From positions 1 through 5,145 of the forward strand of contig JACZQL010000161.1 of the NCBI GenBank assembly GCA_022545745.1: a stretch of DNA of 5,145 nt. Direction: 5' to 3'. A program made the position numbers and the translations under genes. Shown here one piece after another: positions 1-5,145 of this stretch. Origin of the DNA: Deltaproteobacteria bacterium. Lineage in GTDB: Bacteria > Desulfobacterota_B > Binatia > UBA9968. Within the stretch, counting starts at the first letter, position 1. Each line of letters starts with the position of its first letter. The notes below the pieces were generated by a model that saw nothing but the letters and a program-made list of their open reading frames with translations, did not search any database and was not told the origin of the DNA.

Positions 1-70
1 CGGGAGACGACGATTGGGCAAACGACCTAGTCTTTAGAAGAGTCCTGATTTTGTTTGTCGTCGTCTCCCG
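1..70. repeat. 13-bp perfect inverted repeat, arms 1-13 and 58-70
   Basis: The first 13 bases (cgggagacgacga) are the exact reverse complement of bases 58-70 (tcgtcgtctcccg), with 44 bases between. The left arm begins at base 1, so the repeat may continue outside the window. It lies in the non-coding stretch downstream of the solute-binding protein gene. Its right arm overlaps a second hairpin (49-80), so the two structures cannot form together. It could be the end of a small non-autonomous element, a transcript-end structure or a protein-binding site; nothing in the sequence decides between these. Confidence 0.6.
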
Positions 71-80
71 ACAAACAAAA
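49..80. repeat. 12-bp perfect hairpin with 8-base loop
   Basis: Bases 49-60 (ttttgtttgtcg) are the exact reverse complement of bases 69-80 (cgacaaacaaaa), with the loop at 61-68. It would form a stable stem-loop in RNA of either strand. It sits about 100 bases after the stop codon of the minus-strand solute-binding protein gene, so it could mark or protect that transcript's 3' end. It is not a classical rho-independent terminator: the stem is AT-rich at its base, and the base on either side is not followed by a clear U-run in the direction of transcription. Confidence 0.6.
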
Positions 81-98
81 AATAAAATTCTCTACGCC

Positions 99-158
99 CT
101 CTGCGGTAATATTCTTAAAGGGATTTCCATCTGCGTCCATCTGCGTGAATCTGCGGTT
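99..158. repeat. CTGCG decamer repeats in intergenic DNA
   Basis: Three consecutive ten-base units share the core atctgcg (129-138, 139-148, 149-158: endings tcc, tga and gtt). A further related copy, ctctgcggtaat, lies at 99-110. The units are in step at exactly 10 bp, about one helical turn. From memory, runs of this kind (tctgcgt..atctgcgg) occur as dispersed intergenic repeats in many environmental bacterial genomes; no search was done here. There is no open frame of note, so this is treated as a repeat and not as coding sequence. Confidence 0.55.
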
Positions 159-180
159 AATCGCTCCTAACGCTTTGCGC

Positions 181-1743
181 CTAGCGCATTTTATCCAGCC
201 ATGCGTGGTTTAACCCTCTACCCCAGGGGCGGAAGTCACCTGAGGCGTTAGTGGTGAATCCCTTGACGCGAGTCCGCACGGTAAAGAACCGTGGCACGTA
301 CCCGACAGGAATGAAAGGTAAGTCCTCATTGACCTGGGTTAGAATTTTTTTGAACAGGGCCCTCCGCTTTGTAGGATTCAGCTCGGTCTCCGCCTTTTTG
401 ACCAGGGCCTCCACTTCTTTATTACAGTAAGCGGCCACATTGGAGATCCGACGTTTAGGGTTTACGCATGTCAAGTCTGGCCCGTAAACAAGGGTGGGAT
501 CCGGATCATAACCGCCACCGAAAAACATAAAGGAGTAGTCGCCTTTGCGCTGGCGATCCGTGTAGCTTCCATAGTCTAGTACGTCCAGCTTGACCTTCAA
601 TCCGATCTTTTTGAGCTGGGCTTGAAGCACCGTCGCCTCTGTCGCCTGGTCTTCCCCCTGCCTGAGCATGATCGTGAGGGTTTTCCCTTTTTTGTAACCC
701 GACTGCTCGAGGAGGGCCTTCGCCTTTTCGAGATCGTAGGAAGGTGAGGGTACCCCATCAAAATACCAGGTATGACCCCTTGGGTATTTCTGATCGGTGG
801 TCTCACCAAATCCAAAGTAGGCGGCGTGCAGAATCTCCTTTTTGTTCATGGCGTGGGCCACCGCCTGGCGTAGCTCCTTATTATTGAACGGGGGATCCGC
901 CACGTTAAAATAGAGACGCCGAAAGCCCGCATAGGGCGCCTTCACAATGTCGACGTTTTTGATCTTCCCATCGGCAACCGCCCTTACCCACTCGTAGGGG
1001 GCACGCTCCACGATATCCACATCACCTGCGCGAAGTGCTGTGAAGCGCACCGTCGAATTGGCAATGGGACGGAGAATCACCCTGTCTACATTGGCCTTTT
1101 GCCCCCAGTATTCGTCAAACCTGTCAAAGACCATCCGCTGCTTCGACTTCCATTCGACAAACTTAAAAGGGCCTGTCCCGGGAGGAAACCTGTCGGGCCT
1201 AGTGCCACCCTCCTGGAGAGATTCCTTGGGTATGACGGAAAAGGCTCCGATTGTAGTGAGTTGCGTCAGGAACGCCGGACTGGCTTTCTTGATGGAGAGC
1301 TTCAGCGTGTATTTGTCGGGTGTTTCGACTGATTCTATTAAACGTAGGCGTGTCAGTCCGTAGGCCCCATTTTTAGGATTCATAGAGTAGTCGATGGCGT
1401 ACTTCGCGTCCTGTGCCGTCATCTCCCGGCCATCGTGGAACTTAACCCCCTTGCGCAGGTGAAAAGTGTAAAGCCTACCATCCTTGGAGATGTCCCAGGA
1501 CTCTGCCAGATAGGGTTGAATTTTTCCCTTCAAATCGATTCCAACAAGCGGCTCAAACATTAAATCGCGGATCGATCTGTCGGTAGACCTGGTGGTCACC
1601 AAAGGATTCATGGTGGTCAGATCCTTCCTGGTGGCCATGGTGAGGGTGCCACCTCGTTTGGGTTGATCAGCTGTGCTGGCAACTGGGAGTGCCAATCCTA
1701 CCAATAGGGCGATCGCCAGCGTAATCTTAAATAGACGTTTCAT
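181..1743 (-). CDS. ABC transporter substrate-binding protein, family 5 (peptide/nickel/opine type)
   Basis: This 520-residue protein matches the usual length of DppA/OppA-type (SBP_bac_5) binding proteins, which capture peptides, nickel chelates or other small solutes outside the membrane for an ABC importer. Residues 1-25 form a signal peptide: basic start MKRLFK, hydrophobic core about 7-21, likely cleavage after S23 or A25. There is no lipobox cysteine, so it is probably a soluble periplasmic protein. Family hallmarks are GGTLTMA (31-37), the FEPLVGID segment (63-70), W83 followed by DGRLYTFHLRKGVKFHDG (88-105) and GTGPFKFVEW (189-198). The ATG is preceded by aagggag (1753-1759), nine bases upstream. 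It lies 94 bases downstream of the amidohydrolase gene on the same strand and has a possible promoter of its own. No permease or ATPase gene is present, and 180 non-coding bases follow it. The substrate cannot be told from sequence. Confidence 0.93.
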   Translation of the reverse strand: MKRLFKITLAIALLVGLALPVASTADQPKRGGTLTMATRKDLTTMNPLVTTRSTDRSIRDLMFEPLVGIDLKGKIQPYLAESWDISKDGRLYTFHLRKGVKFHDGREMTAQDAKYAIDYSMNPKNGAYGLTRLRLIESVETPDKYTLKLSIKKASPAFLTQLTTIGAFSVIPKESLQEGGTRPDRFPPGTGPFKFVEWKSKQRMVFDRFDEYWGQKANVDRVILRPIANSTVRFTALRAGDVDIVERAPYEWVRAVADGKIKNVDIVKAPYAGFRRLYFNVADPPFNNKELRQAVAHAMNKKEILHAAYFGFGETTDQKYPRGHTWYFDGVPSPSYDLEKAKALLEQSGYKKGKTLTIMLRQGEDQATEATVLQAQLKKIGLKVKLDVLDYGSYTDRQRKGDYSFMFFGGGYDPDPTLVYGPDLTCVNPKRRISNVAAYCNKEVEALVKKAETELNPTKRRALFKKILTQVNEDLPFIPVGYVPRFFTVRTRVKGFTTNASGDFRPWGRGLNHAWLDKMR

Positions 1744-1779
1744 AGTATTGTTCTCCCTTCTTTACCGTTCACTGTATTC

Positions 1780-1809
1780 GTTATACCAATCAAAATTTAA
1801 CCGTGTCTT
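1780..1809 (-). promoter_or_regulatory. Possible promoter of the solute-binding protein gene
   Basis: Read on the minus strand, AAGACA (1809-1804) is followed after 18 bases by TATAAC (1785-1780). The -10 box carries an upstream TGG, which fits an extended -10 element. Transcription would start near 1773, giving a leader of about 30 bases that contains the ribosome binding site. The -35 box matches the sigma-70 consensus at four of six positions and the -10 box at five. It would let the binding protein be made without the amidohydrolase; read-through from the upstream gene remains equally possible. Confidence 0.35.
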
Positions 1810-1837
1810 ATGCCTTGGCCACTGACTCTTTTCAGCC

Positions 1838-2998
1838 TCACCGCAGGTGGAAGAATTCAATGGCGTTACCCGCTACCATCTGGTACTTCTCTTCCTCGGG
1901 AACACCCACCATCTGCGACTCCATCACTCTTAGAGAGTTTGGCCAGCGACTGACAATGTGCGGAAAGTCCGTCGACCACATGACCCGACCCACGCCGATT
2001 TCATGGCGCAGGCGAACGCCGATGGAATCCTCAATGAATCCCCAGTAAGCGTGTTCCCGTAGGTATTCGCTGGGCAGCCGGGACAGCGGCTTTAGCCCCT
2101 GGAGACGCTCTGCCCAGTGGCGGTTGGTTTGGTACTCCTGATCCATCTGTTCGTAATAGTAGGGTATCCATCCAAGATTGTTTTCGGCCCAATAGATCCT
2201 CAGCTTTGGGAAGCGGTCGAATACTCCCGAGAGAATAAGCTGGACGGCCTCTAGGGCCCCGCAGTGGTAAATCCCCTGGCGTGCAAGACGTTGGACAAAG
2301 TCCGTGGGGGGCCGTTCCTCTCCTTCCAATTCAATGGGGTACTTCAACTGGTATACATCACGTCCCTGAACATGGTGGTGGAAGGACGTGTGAATCGTTA
2401 TCGGCATGTTCATGTCGACCGCGGCCGCCCAGAACTTATCGTCCTGCGGGATGGGGTAACGTTGCCCACTAGGAAAGGTCTCCAAGCAGACCGCCTTCAA
2501 GCCCATCCGGGCACAGCGCTCCATTTCGGCGATATCCTCCTCGGCACCGCAATCCGGCAGGACGCCAACACCGATGAGGCGATCCGGCGCAATGGCACAG
2601 TACTCCTCGGCCATATAGTCGTTAAACCCCTGGACGATCGCTAAGCGTGCGCCCTTGTCCTTTATGGAGGGCTGGCGAATTCCCAGCGCAAAGAGCACTT
2701 CCGCATCGATACCGTCTTTATCCTGTTCCCGAAGCCGTTGCTCCGGCGTTCCGCAACCAGGCATCCCGTCATAATCAATTCTGGTTGGATTGAACTCTTC
2801 GGGAGACCGACCCCCAACCCAGCTCGTCCCCCCATAGGTGATGGGCTGTCCTTCTGAAATAATGGCGTCTTTGCCATCGGATAGCCTGATACGGCGGGGG
2901 GCCCGGTCCCGGTACTCCTTCGGGACCCGGTGAGTCCATTGGTCGGGCGGACACTCAAAGTGGGAGTCAGCCGAAATGTAACAGTATTTTCTTGCCAA
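1838..2998 (-). CDS. Amidohydrolase family protein (Amidohydro_2, ACMSD-like metal-dependent hydrolase)
   Basis: This 386-residue TIM-barrel protein belongs to the Amidohydro_2 family, whose members hydrolyse or decarboxylate aromatic and cyclic compounds with a bound divalent metal. Visible landmarks are DSH near the N-terminus (D11, H13, a DxH version of the first metal motif), DKDGIDAEVLF (93-103), the barrel-strand histidine H203 in TIHTS, E272 in the YWAENNLGWIPYYYEQMD segment (269-286), STDFPH (342-347, with D344 the likely catalytic Asp), RWPNS (351-355), and a closing GNAIEFF. No signal peptide is seen, so it is probably cytoplasmic. The start is TTG, supported by aggaag (3004-3009) five bases upstream; the codons further up give no ATG or GTG before an in-frame stop at 3020-3022. 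The solute-binding protein gene follows after 94 bases, possibly in one operon. The substrate is unknown, and members of this subgroup are usually annotated only as amidohydrolase. Confidence 0.9.
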   Translation of the reverse strand: MARKYCYISADSHFECPPDQWTHRVPKEYRDRAPRRIRLSDGKDAIISEGQPITYGGTSWVGGRSPEEFNPTRIDYDGMPGCGTPEQRLREQDKDGIDAEVLFALGIRQPSIKDKGARLAIVQGFNDYMAEEYCAIAPDRLIGVGVLPDCGAEEDIAEMERCARMGLKAVCLETFPSGQRYPIPQDDKFWAAAVDMNMPITIHTSFHHHVQGRDVYQLKYPIELEGEERPPTDFVQRLARQGIYHCGALEAVQLILSGVFDRFPKLRIYWAENNLGWIPYYYEQMDQEYQTNRHWAERLQGLKPLSRLPSEYLREHAYWGFIEDSIGVRLRHEIGVGRVMWSTDFPHIVSRWPNSLRVMESQMVGVPEEEKYQMVAGNAIEFFHLR

Positions 2999-3003
2999 AG
3001 TAA

Positions 3004-3009
3004 CTTCCT
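3004..3009 (-). promoter_or_regulatory. Ribosome binding site supporting the TTG start of the amidohydrolase
   Basis: On the minus strand, AGGAAG lies five bases before the TTG codon at 2998-2996. No other start codon in the frame lies between the upstream stop and this TTG. The protein from here begins directly with the conserved first strand (KYCYISADSH), which also supports the choice. Confidence 0.6.
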
Positions 3010-3052
3010 GTCCGAACGGTTAGCGAAGCCGGCTATTTGACACTCGAAGGCA

Positions 3053-3081
3053 CCCATATCAATATAGGATATACGTGTCAA
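3053..3081 (-). promoter_or_regulatory. Probable sigma-70 promoter of the amidohydrolase gene
   Basis: On the minus strand a perfect TTGACA (3081-3076) is followed after exactly 17 bases by TATGGG (3058-3053). The -10 box is weak, but TGA directly before it gives an extended -10 element. Transcription would start near 3046, leaving a leader of about 48 bases before the TTG start. It stands back to back with the candidate promoter of the rightward gene; the two -35 boxes are 21 bases apart and form an inverted repeat. Confidence 0.45.
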
Positions 3082-3102
3082 CAGGCATAAGGAGCGAAAA
3101 TC

Positions 3103-3131
3103 TTGACAACCGTGGAGGCCCGTACTACTAA
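3103..3131 (+). promoter_or_regulatory. Probable sigma-70 promoter of the heme-oxygenase-fold gene
   Basis: A perfect TTGACA (3103-3108) is followed after 17 bases by TACTAA (3126-3131), a poor -10 match. TAAATT at 3129-3134 fits better but at a spacing of 20 bases. Transcription would start a few bases before the strong ribosome binding site ggaggag (3143-3149), so the leader would be about 20 bases. The weak -10 suggests either low basal activity or dependence on an activator. Confidence 0.4.
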
Positions 3132-3158
3132 ATTAATTTAACGGAGGAGTTCCTAAGA

Positions 3159-3983
3159 ATGGCGTTGCAGGAAGCGAACGAAGGAAAAAAGTTGAGCCGG
3201 GAAGAGTGCTGGAAATTGGTCAATGAGGCGGTGGATGCGGCTATCAAGTTCGCCCACGAACGTGTCTTCACCCATCCTTTCACCCAGGAACTCAAGGCCG
3301 GGACTCTTCCCATGAAGTGTATCAAAGGCTGGCTGCTCAATTCTTACGCGTGGGCGCTGGAAATCAACATGTCACTCCCCTACCAATATTATCTTTTCCA
3401 TAGCATGCTGAGCCAGCGGCCCGATCTCTTCGAGCTCCTTGCGGACCGCTACGCAGACGAGTTTTCGAGCCCGGTGAAAGGAGGCCACCAGAGGATGATG
3501 GATGCTCTCGGCAAGGCCCTTGGCATAGAGTTAAAGGAGTTAAAGGAGTACCAGCAAATTCCTGCCATGAGGGGCATGCTGGATGCCAATGTCTGGAACC
3601 TCGAGGTCAACACGCAATTTGGAGTTGCGAACACTACTGAAGAGTGGTACGGGAAATTTTGCGGACTCTTTTTTGAGAGCCTCACAAAGAACTACGGCAT
3701 CAGCAAAGAGGATGCACACTATTTCGCAGAGCACGCGGAGGCAGATGCCTATGGTGACCACGAGGCGGGAAAGACCATTGGGCACGAGGTGATGGGTCAC
3801 GCGGAGGGAAACCGCTATATTACCGTTCGCCTCCTCGAAGACGGATTGGTACAACCCGAGGGGTTACGAGAGACGGTCATACGAATGAGCAGCGTGGAAC
3901 CCTATCTGAACTTCCTCGACGCCATTTATTCCACCTACCACCCCGATAAAAAGGTGAGCGACCTGGAACAAACCCGACGTTAG
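3159..3983 (+). CDS. TenA/PqqC-like heme-oxygenase-fold protein, probable iron-containing redox enzyme
   Basis: This 274-residue, mostly helical protein resembles the TenA/THI-4/PqqC superfamily, which includes non-heme iron oxidases (CADD, UndA, SznF type) often annotated as iron-containing redox enzyme. The N-terminal part shows the typical HPF..EL..GTLP...IKGWLLNSY..ALE pattern (H39, W58, E68). Candidate metal ligands, placed by analogy, are E101 and H110, E149 in NVWNLE, then H192, D196 and H201 in HAEADAYGDH. The spacing is wider than the usual E-x6-H and H-x3-D-x2-H, so these assignments are tentative; H209 and H214 follow close by. No signal peptide is seen, so it is likely cytoplasmic. 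The ATG at 3159 has a strong ribosome binding site, ggaggag, nine bases upstream. It is divergent from the amidohydrolase gene and is followed by a 140-base gap before the DinB-fold gene. It lacks close likeness to thiaminase TenA or to true PqqC, and its substrate is unknown. Confidence 0.8.
   Translation: MALQEANEGKKLSREECWKLVNEAVDAAIKFAHERVFTHPFTQELKAGTLPMKCIKGWLLNSYAWALEINMSLPYQYYLFHSMLSQRPDLFELLADRYADEFSSPVKGGHQRMMDALGKALGIELKELKEYQQIPAMRGMLDANVWNLEVNTQFGVANTTEEWYGKFCGLFFESLTKNYGISKEDAHYFAEHAEADAYGDHEAGKTIGHEVMGHAEGNRYITVRLLEDGLVQPEGLRETVIRMSSVEPYLNFLDAIYSTYHPDKKVSDLEQTRR
3528..3545 (+). repeat. Perfect 9-bp tandem duplication inside the heme-oxygenase-fold gene
   Basis: The nine bases gagttaaag occur twice in a row in frame, encoding ELK-ELK (E124-K129), followed by a third partial start (gagta, EY). 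The duplicated residues fall in a charged helix or linker between the first and second halves of the protein, just after ALGIE. It looks like a recent slip-strand duplication that the protein tolerates. Confidence 0.7.
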
Positions 3984-4016
3984 ACTTCCTTAACCTTTCC
4001 CACAGCCTGATCCAGG

Positions 4017-4045
4017 TTGACATCGCAGCCCATTTTTCAGATACT
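4017..4045 (+). promoter_or_regulatory. Good sigma-70 promoter for the DinB-fold gene
   Basis: A perfect TTGACA (4017-4022) is followed after exactly 17 bases by GATACT (4040-4045), which matches the -10 consensus at four of six positions. Transcription would start near 4052, giving a leader of about 70 bases. A small inverted repeat, cctg-atc-cagg (4006-4016), abuts the -35 box and could be an operator half-site pair, though arms of four bases are weak evidence. The promoter implies that the DinB-fold gene is expressed separately from the gene to its left. The rest of the 140-base gap 3984-4123 shows no terminator. Confidence 0.5.
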
Positions 4046-4123
4046 CTCCCCGCCCAAAGTTACGGATGTGCGATCCAACTGCCAAGTAGTCTAAACCTTT
4101 ACTCGCTAAGAAAGGATGTCACT

Positions 4124-4654
4124 ATGGAAGGTTCAGCGATTGTCTTAGATGCTTTCGGGAGGGTTCGGGATACATTGCAAAGCGCGTTAGCGGACTTGAC
4201 GGCGGAAGAACTGATTCGGGAACCCCACCCGCCCATTGGGTGGTTAGCGTGGCGTTTGACCCGTGTCCAGGACAGCCAACTCTCGCGCCTCGCGGGAATA
4301 GAGGAGGCCTGGATTGCCGATAGCTGGCACGAACGGTTCAACATGCCACTGAACGCTACTGACTATGGGCCTGGCCTCACCCATACCCGAGAGCAGGTCG
4401 CAGCCTTCCGAGCCCCTGATGCACAAACGTTGCTGGATTATTACGACACAGTTTACGTACGCTCCAAGACCTATTTGGCTACGGTAACGCCTCAGGAGCT
4501 GGACCGTGAACTCAATGAACCCCGTTACCAGCCATTGCCCACTGTTGCAGTACGGCTGGTCAGCATCATCACCTCTGACACCCAGATCTGCGGACAGATC
4601 CTCTATTTCCGAAGTCTCCACCGTCACGGTGGCTGGTACCCAAGAGAAGGCTAG
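4124..4654 (+). CDS. DinB-fold (DinB/YfiT/maleylpyruvate isomerase-like) protein lacking the metal-binding histidines
   Basis: This 176-residue protein has the four-helix layout and motifs of the DinB superfamily, whose members are often metal-dependent thiol transferases using mycothiol or bacillithiol. Recognisable pieces are DLTAEEL (24-30), PIGWLAWRLTRVQDSQLSRLAG (37-58, second helix), a third helix about 98-119, and the last helix TVAVRLV...GQILYFR (140-163). In this family the second helix normally reads W-H-L-T-R-V-Q-D; here R44 replaces the His (codon cgt, one transition from cat). The last helix normally carries H-x-G-Q; here I155 stands two residues before G157-Q158. With both histidines absent, a standard metal site is unlikely. 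The ATG at 4124 follows aagga (4112-4116) by seven bases. The frame is intact and no frameshift is seen. It has its own promoter and ends 104 bases from the convergent PanB-like gene. Role unknown. Confidence 0.78.
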   Translation: MEGSAIVLDAFGRVRDTLQSALADLTAEELIREPHPPIGWLAWRLTRVQDSQLSRLAGIEEAWIADSWHERFNMPLNATDYGPGLTHTREQVAAFRAPDAQTLLDYYDTVYVRSKTYLATVTPQELDRELNEPRYQPLPTVAVRLVSIITSDTQICGQILYFRSLHRHGGWYPREG

Positions 4655-4706
4655 TGAAATCCGGCTTTACACGAAACAAGCCTATGACAGACCTGAAGCT
4701 TTAATT

Positions 4707-4746
4707 CCGCCCGAGCCTCTGAGAACCGGACAGGTTGGGTGGTTTT
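4707..4746 (+). terminator. Possible rho-independent terminator after the DinB-fold gene
   Basis: ccgcccga (4707-4714) can pair with ttgggtgg (4735-4742), giving eight pairs of which two are G-T, and a tttt run follows at 4743-4746. Three more pairs (4716-4718 with 4732-4734) can form past a single bulged base. The loop is long and the U-run short, so this is a moderate candidate. It lies in the 104-base gap between two convergent genes, where a terminator is expected. Nothing comparable was seen there for the opposite strand. Confidence 0.4.
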
Positions 4747-4758
4747 CTGTAGCCGCTC

Positions 4759-5145
4759 CTATTGATTTTGCCGCGAGCGCACTGGTTTTCCTGCCCGGAC
4801 ATCATCGCAAAAACTACGCACCGCTTCATAGAAGGGCACTGCAACCGGGCCGTAGATGGCACGTGGCCGGTCCAACTGATCAACATTGAACCCAATCACG
4901 CCATGGGTGACTCCAATGTTGCCGCTGCAGTCGTCTCCCGATCCGAAGCCGCTGATAGTGGGGACACTCACCTCCTCTGTGATACGTTTAGCTAGGTCCG
5001 GAGGTACCCTCGTCAGGAGCAGAGAATAGGATCCCGCTGCTACCAGCGCGCGGGCATCGTTCCAAACTTTCTCCTCTGCAATGCTCGCCCCCTCTGAACG
5101 ATACCCCCCACTTCCCATTGTAGTCTGGGGTGTCAGTCCCATATG
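4759..5145 (-). CDS. PanB-like protein (ketopantoate hydroxymethyltransferase family), C-terminal part
   Basis: The last 128 codons of a gene whose start lies beyond the right edge; base 5145 begins an in-frame His codon, so the methionine at 5142 is internal. PanB adds a hydroxymethyl group to 2-oxoisovalerate for pantothenate (vitamin B5 and coenzyme A) synthesis. The family is clear from HMGLTPQ at the start of the visible part (the MGHxGLTPQ motif), GGYRSEG, LAKRITEEVSVPTI, the FGSGDDCSGN segment in place of the usual IGAGxxCDGQ, and an EAVRSFCDDVRAGK tail. However, where PanB has LVLECVP with the catalytic Glu (Glu181 in E. coli), this protein has LLLTRVP, with Thr (codon at 5011-5013), and the usual THD/MHD pair reads THG. 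The Mg-binding residues lie outside the window. It may therefore be a diverged paralogue in the PEP mutase/isocitrate lyase superfamily with another reaction, not the biosynthetic enzyme. Confidence 0.85.
   Translation of the reverse strand, partial: HMGLTPQTTMGSGGYRSEGASIAEEKVWNDARALVAAGSYSLLLTRVPPDLAKRITEEVSVPTISGFGSGDDCSGNIGVTHGVIGFNVDQLDRPRAIYGPVAVPFYEAVRSFCDDVRAGKPVRSRQNQ

Noticed and set aside
176..188. A tgcgc-cta-gcgca palindrome around the stop codon of the solute-binding protein gene.
   Set aside because: Five-base arms are too short to claim a terminator or site, and no U-run follows on either strand.
2662..3081. A 139-codon minus-strand open frame starting above the amidohydrolase gene.
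   Set aside because: It overlaps the amidohydrolase in another frame, has a composition unlike a folded protein and no recognisable motif; it is a shadow.
4618..4632. A perfect hairpin ccaccg-tca-cggtgg near the end of the DinB-fold gene, considered as a terminator.
   Set aside because: It lies before the stop codon, encodes LHRHGGW in frame and has no following U-run.
4655..4758. The gap between the DinB-fold and PanB-like genes, checked for a small gene.
   Set aside because: No frame with a start and ribosome binding site was seen; only the possible terminator is reported.
4506..4889. A 127-codon plus-strand open frame spanning the end of the DinB-fold gene and the PanB-like gene.
   Set aside because: It overlaps two genes with clear family motifs and shows none itself; there is no ribosome binding site at its start.
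4930..4941. The 12-mer gtcgtctcccga, identical to bases 60-71 in the left-hand inverted repeat.
   Set aside because: It lies in the PanB-like coding frame (the SGDDC segment), and one shared 12-mer between two places in 5 kb is about what chance gives.

Overview
The window looks like an accessory or mixed-metabolism stretch from an uncultured, mesophilic, probably soil or sediment bacterium of moderate GC content. Protein style and gene types recall Tectomicrobia/Rokubacteria-like or deltaproteobacterial metagenome lineages. That placement is a weak inference from memory: there is no rRNA or other marker gene here.

Layout, left to right. Bases 1-180 are non-coding and hold two overlapping, mutually exclusive perfect inverted repeats (1-13 with 58-70; 49-60 with 69-80) and a run of CTGCG-type decamer repeats (99-158). 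Two minus-strand genes follow: a family 5 (DppA/OppA-type) extracellular solute-binding protein (181-1743) and, upstream of it, an Amidohydro_2 metal-dependent hydrolase (1838-2998, TTG start). The 160-base gap 2999-3158 appears to be a divergent promoter region, with two TTGACA boxes back to back. Rightward from it runs a TenA/PqqC-like heme-oxygenase-fold protein, probably an iron oxidase (3159-3983). Next comes a DinB-fold protein (4124-4654) with a good promoter of its own. At the right edge, convergent on the minus strand, is the 3' part of a PanB (ketopantoate hydroxymethyltransferase) family gene (4759-5145), which runs out of the window.

How the genes might work together: the solute-binding protein and the amidohydrolase could form a small capture-and-hydrolyse unit, but no permease or ATPase gene is present. 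The heme-oxygenase-fold gene is divergently transcribed from them and could share a regulator. No pathway can be assigned from the sequence alone.

The most interesting theme is that three proteins depart from the active-site pattern of their families. The DinB-fold protein has Arg and Ile where metal-binding His residues are expected. The PanB-like protein has Thr at the position of the catalytic Glu. The heme-oxygenase-fold protein has stretched spacing in its presumed iron-binding motifs. No CRISPR array, insertion sequence, tRNA or rRNA gene was seen.
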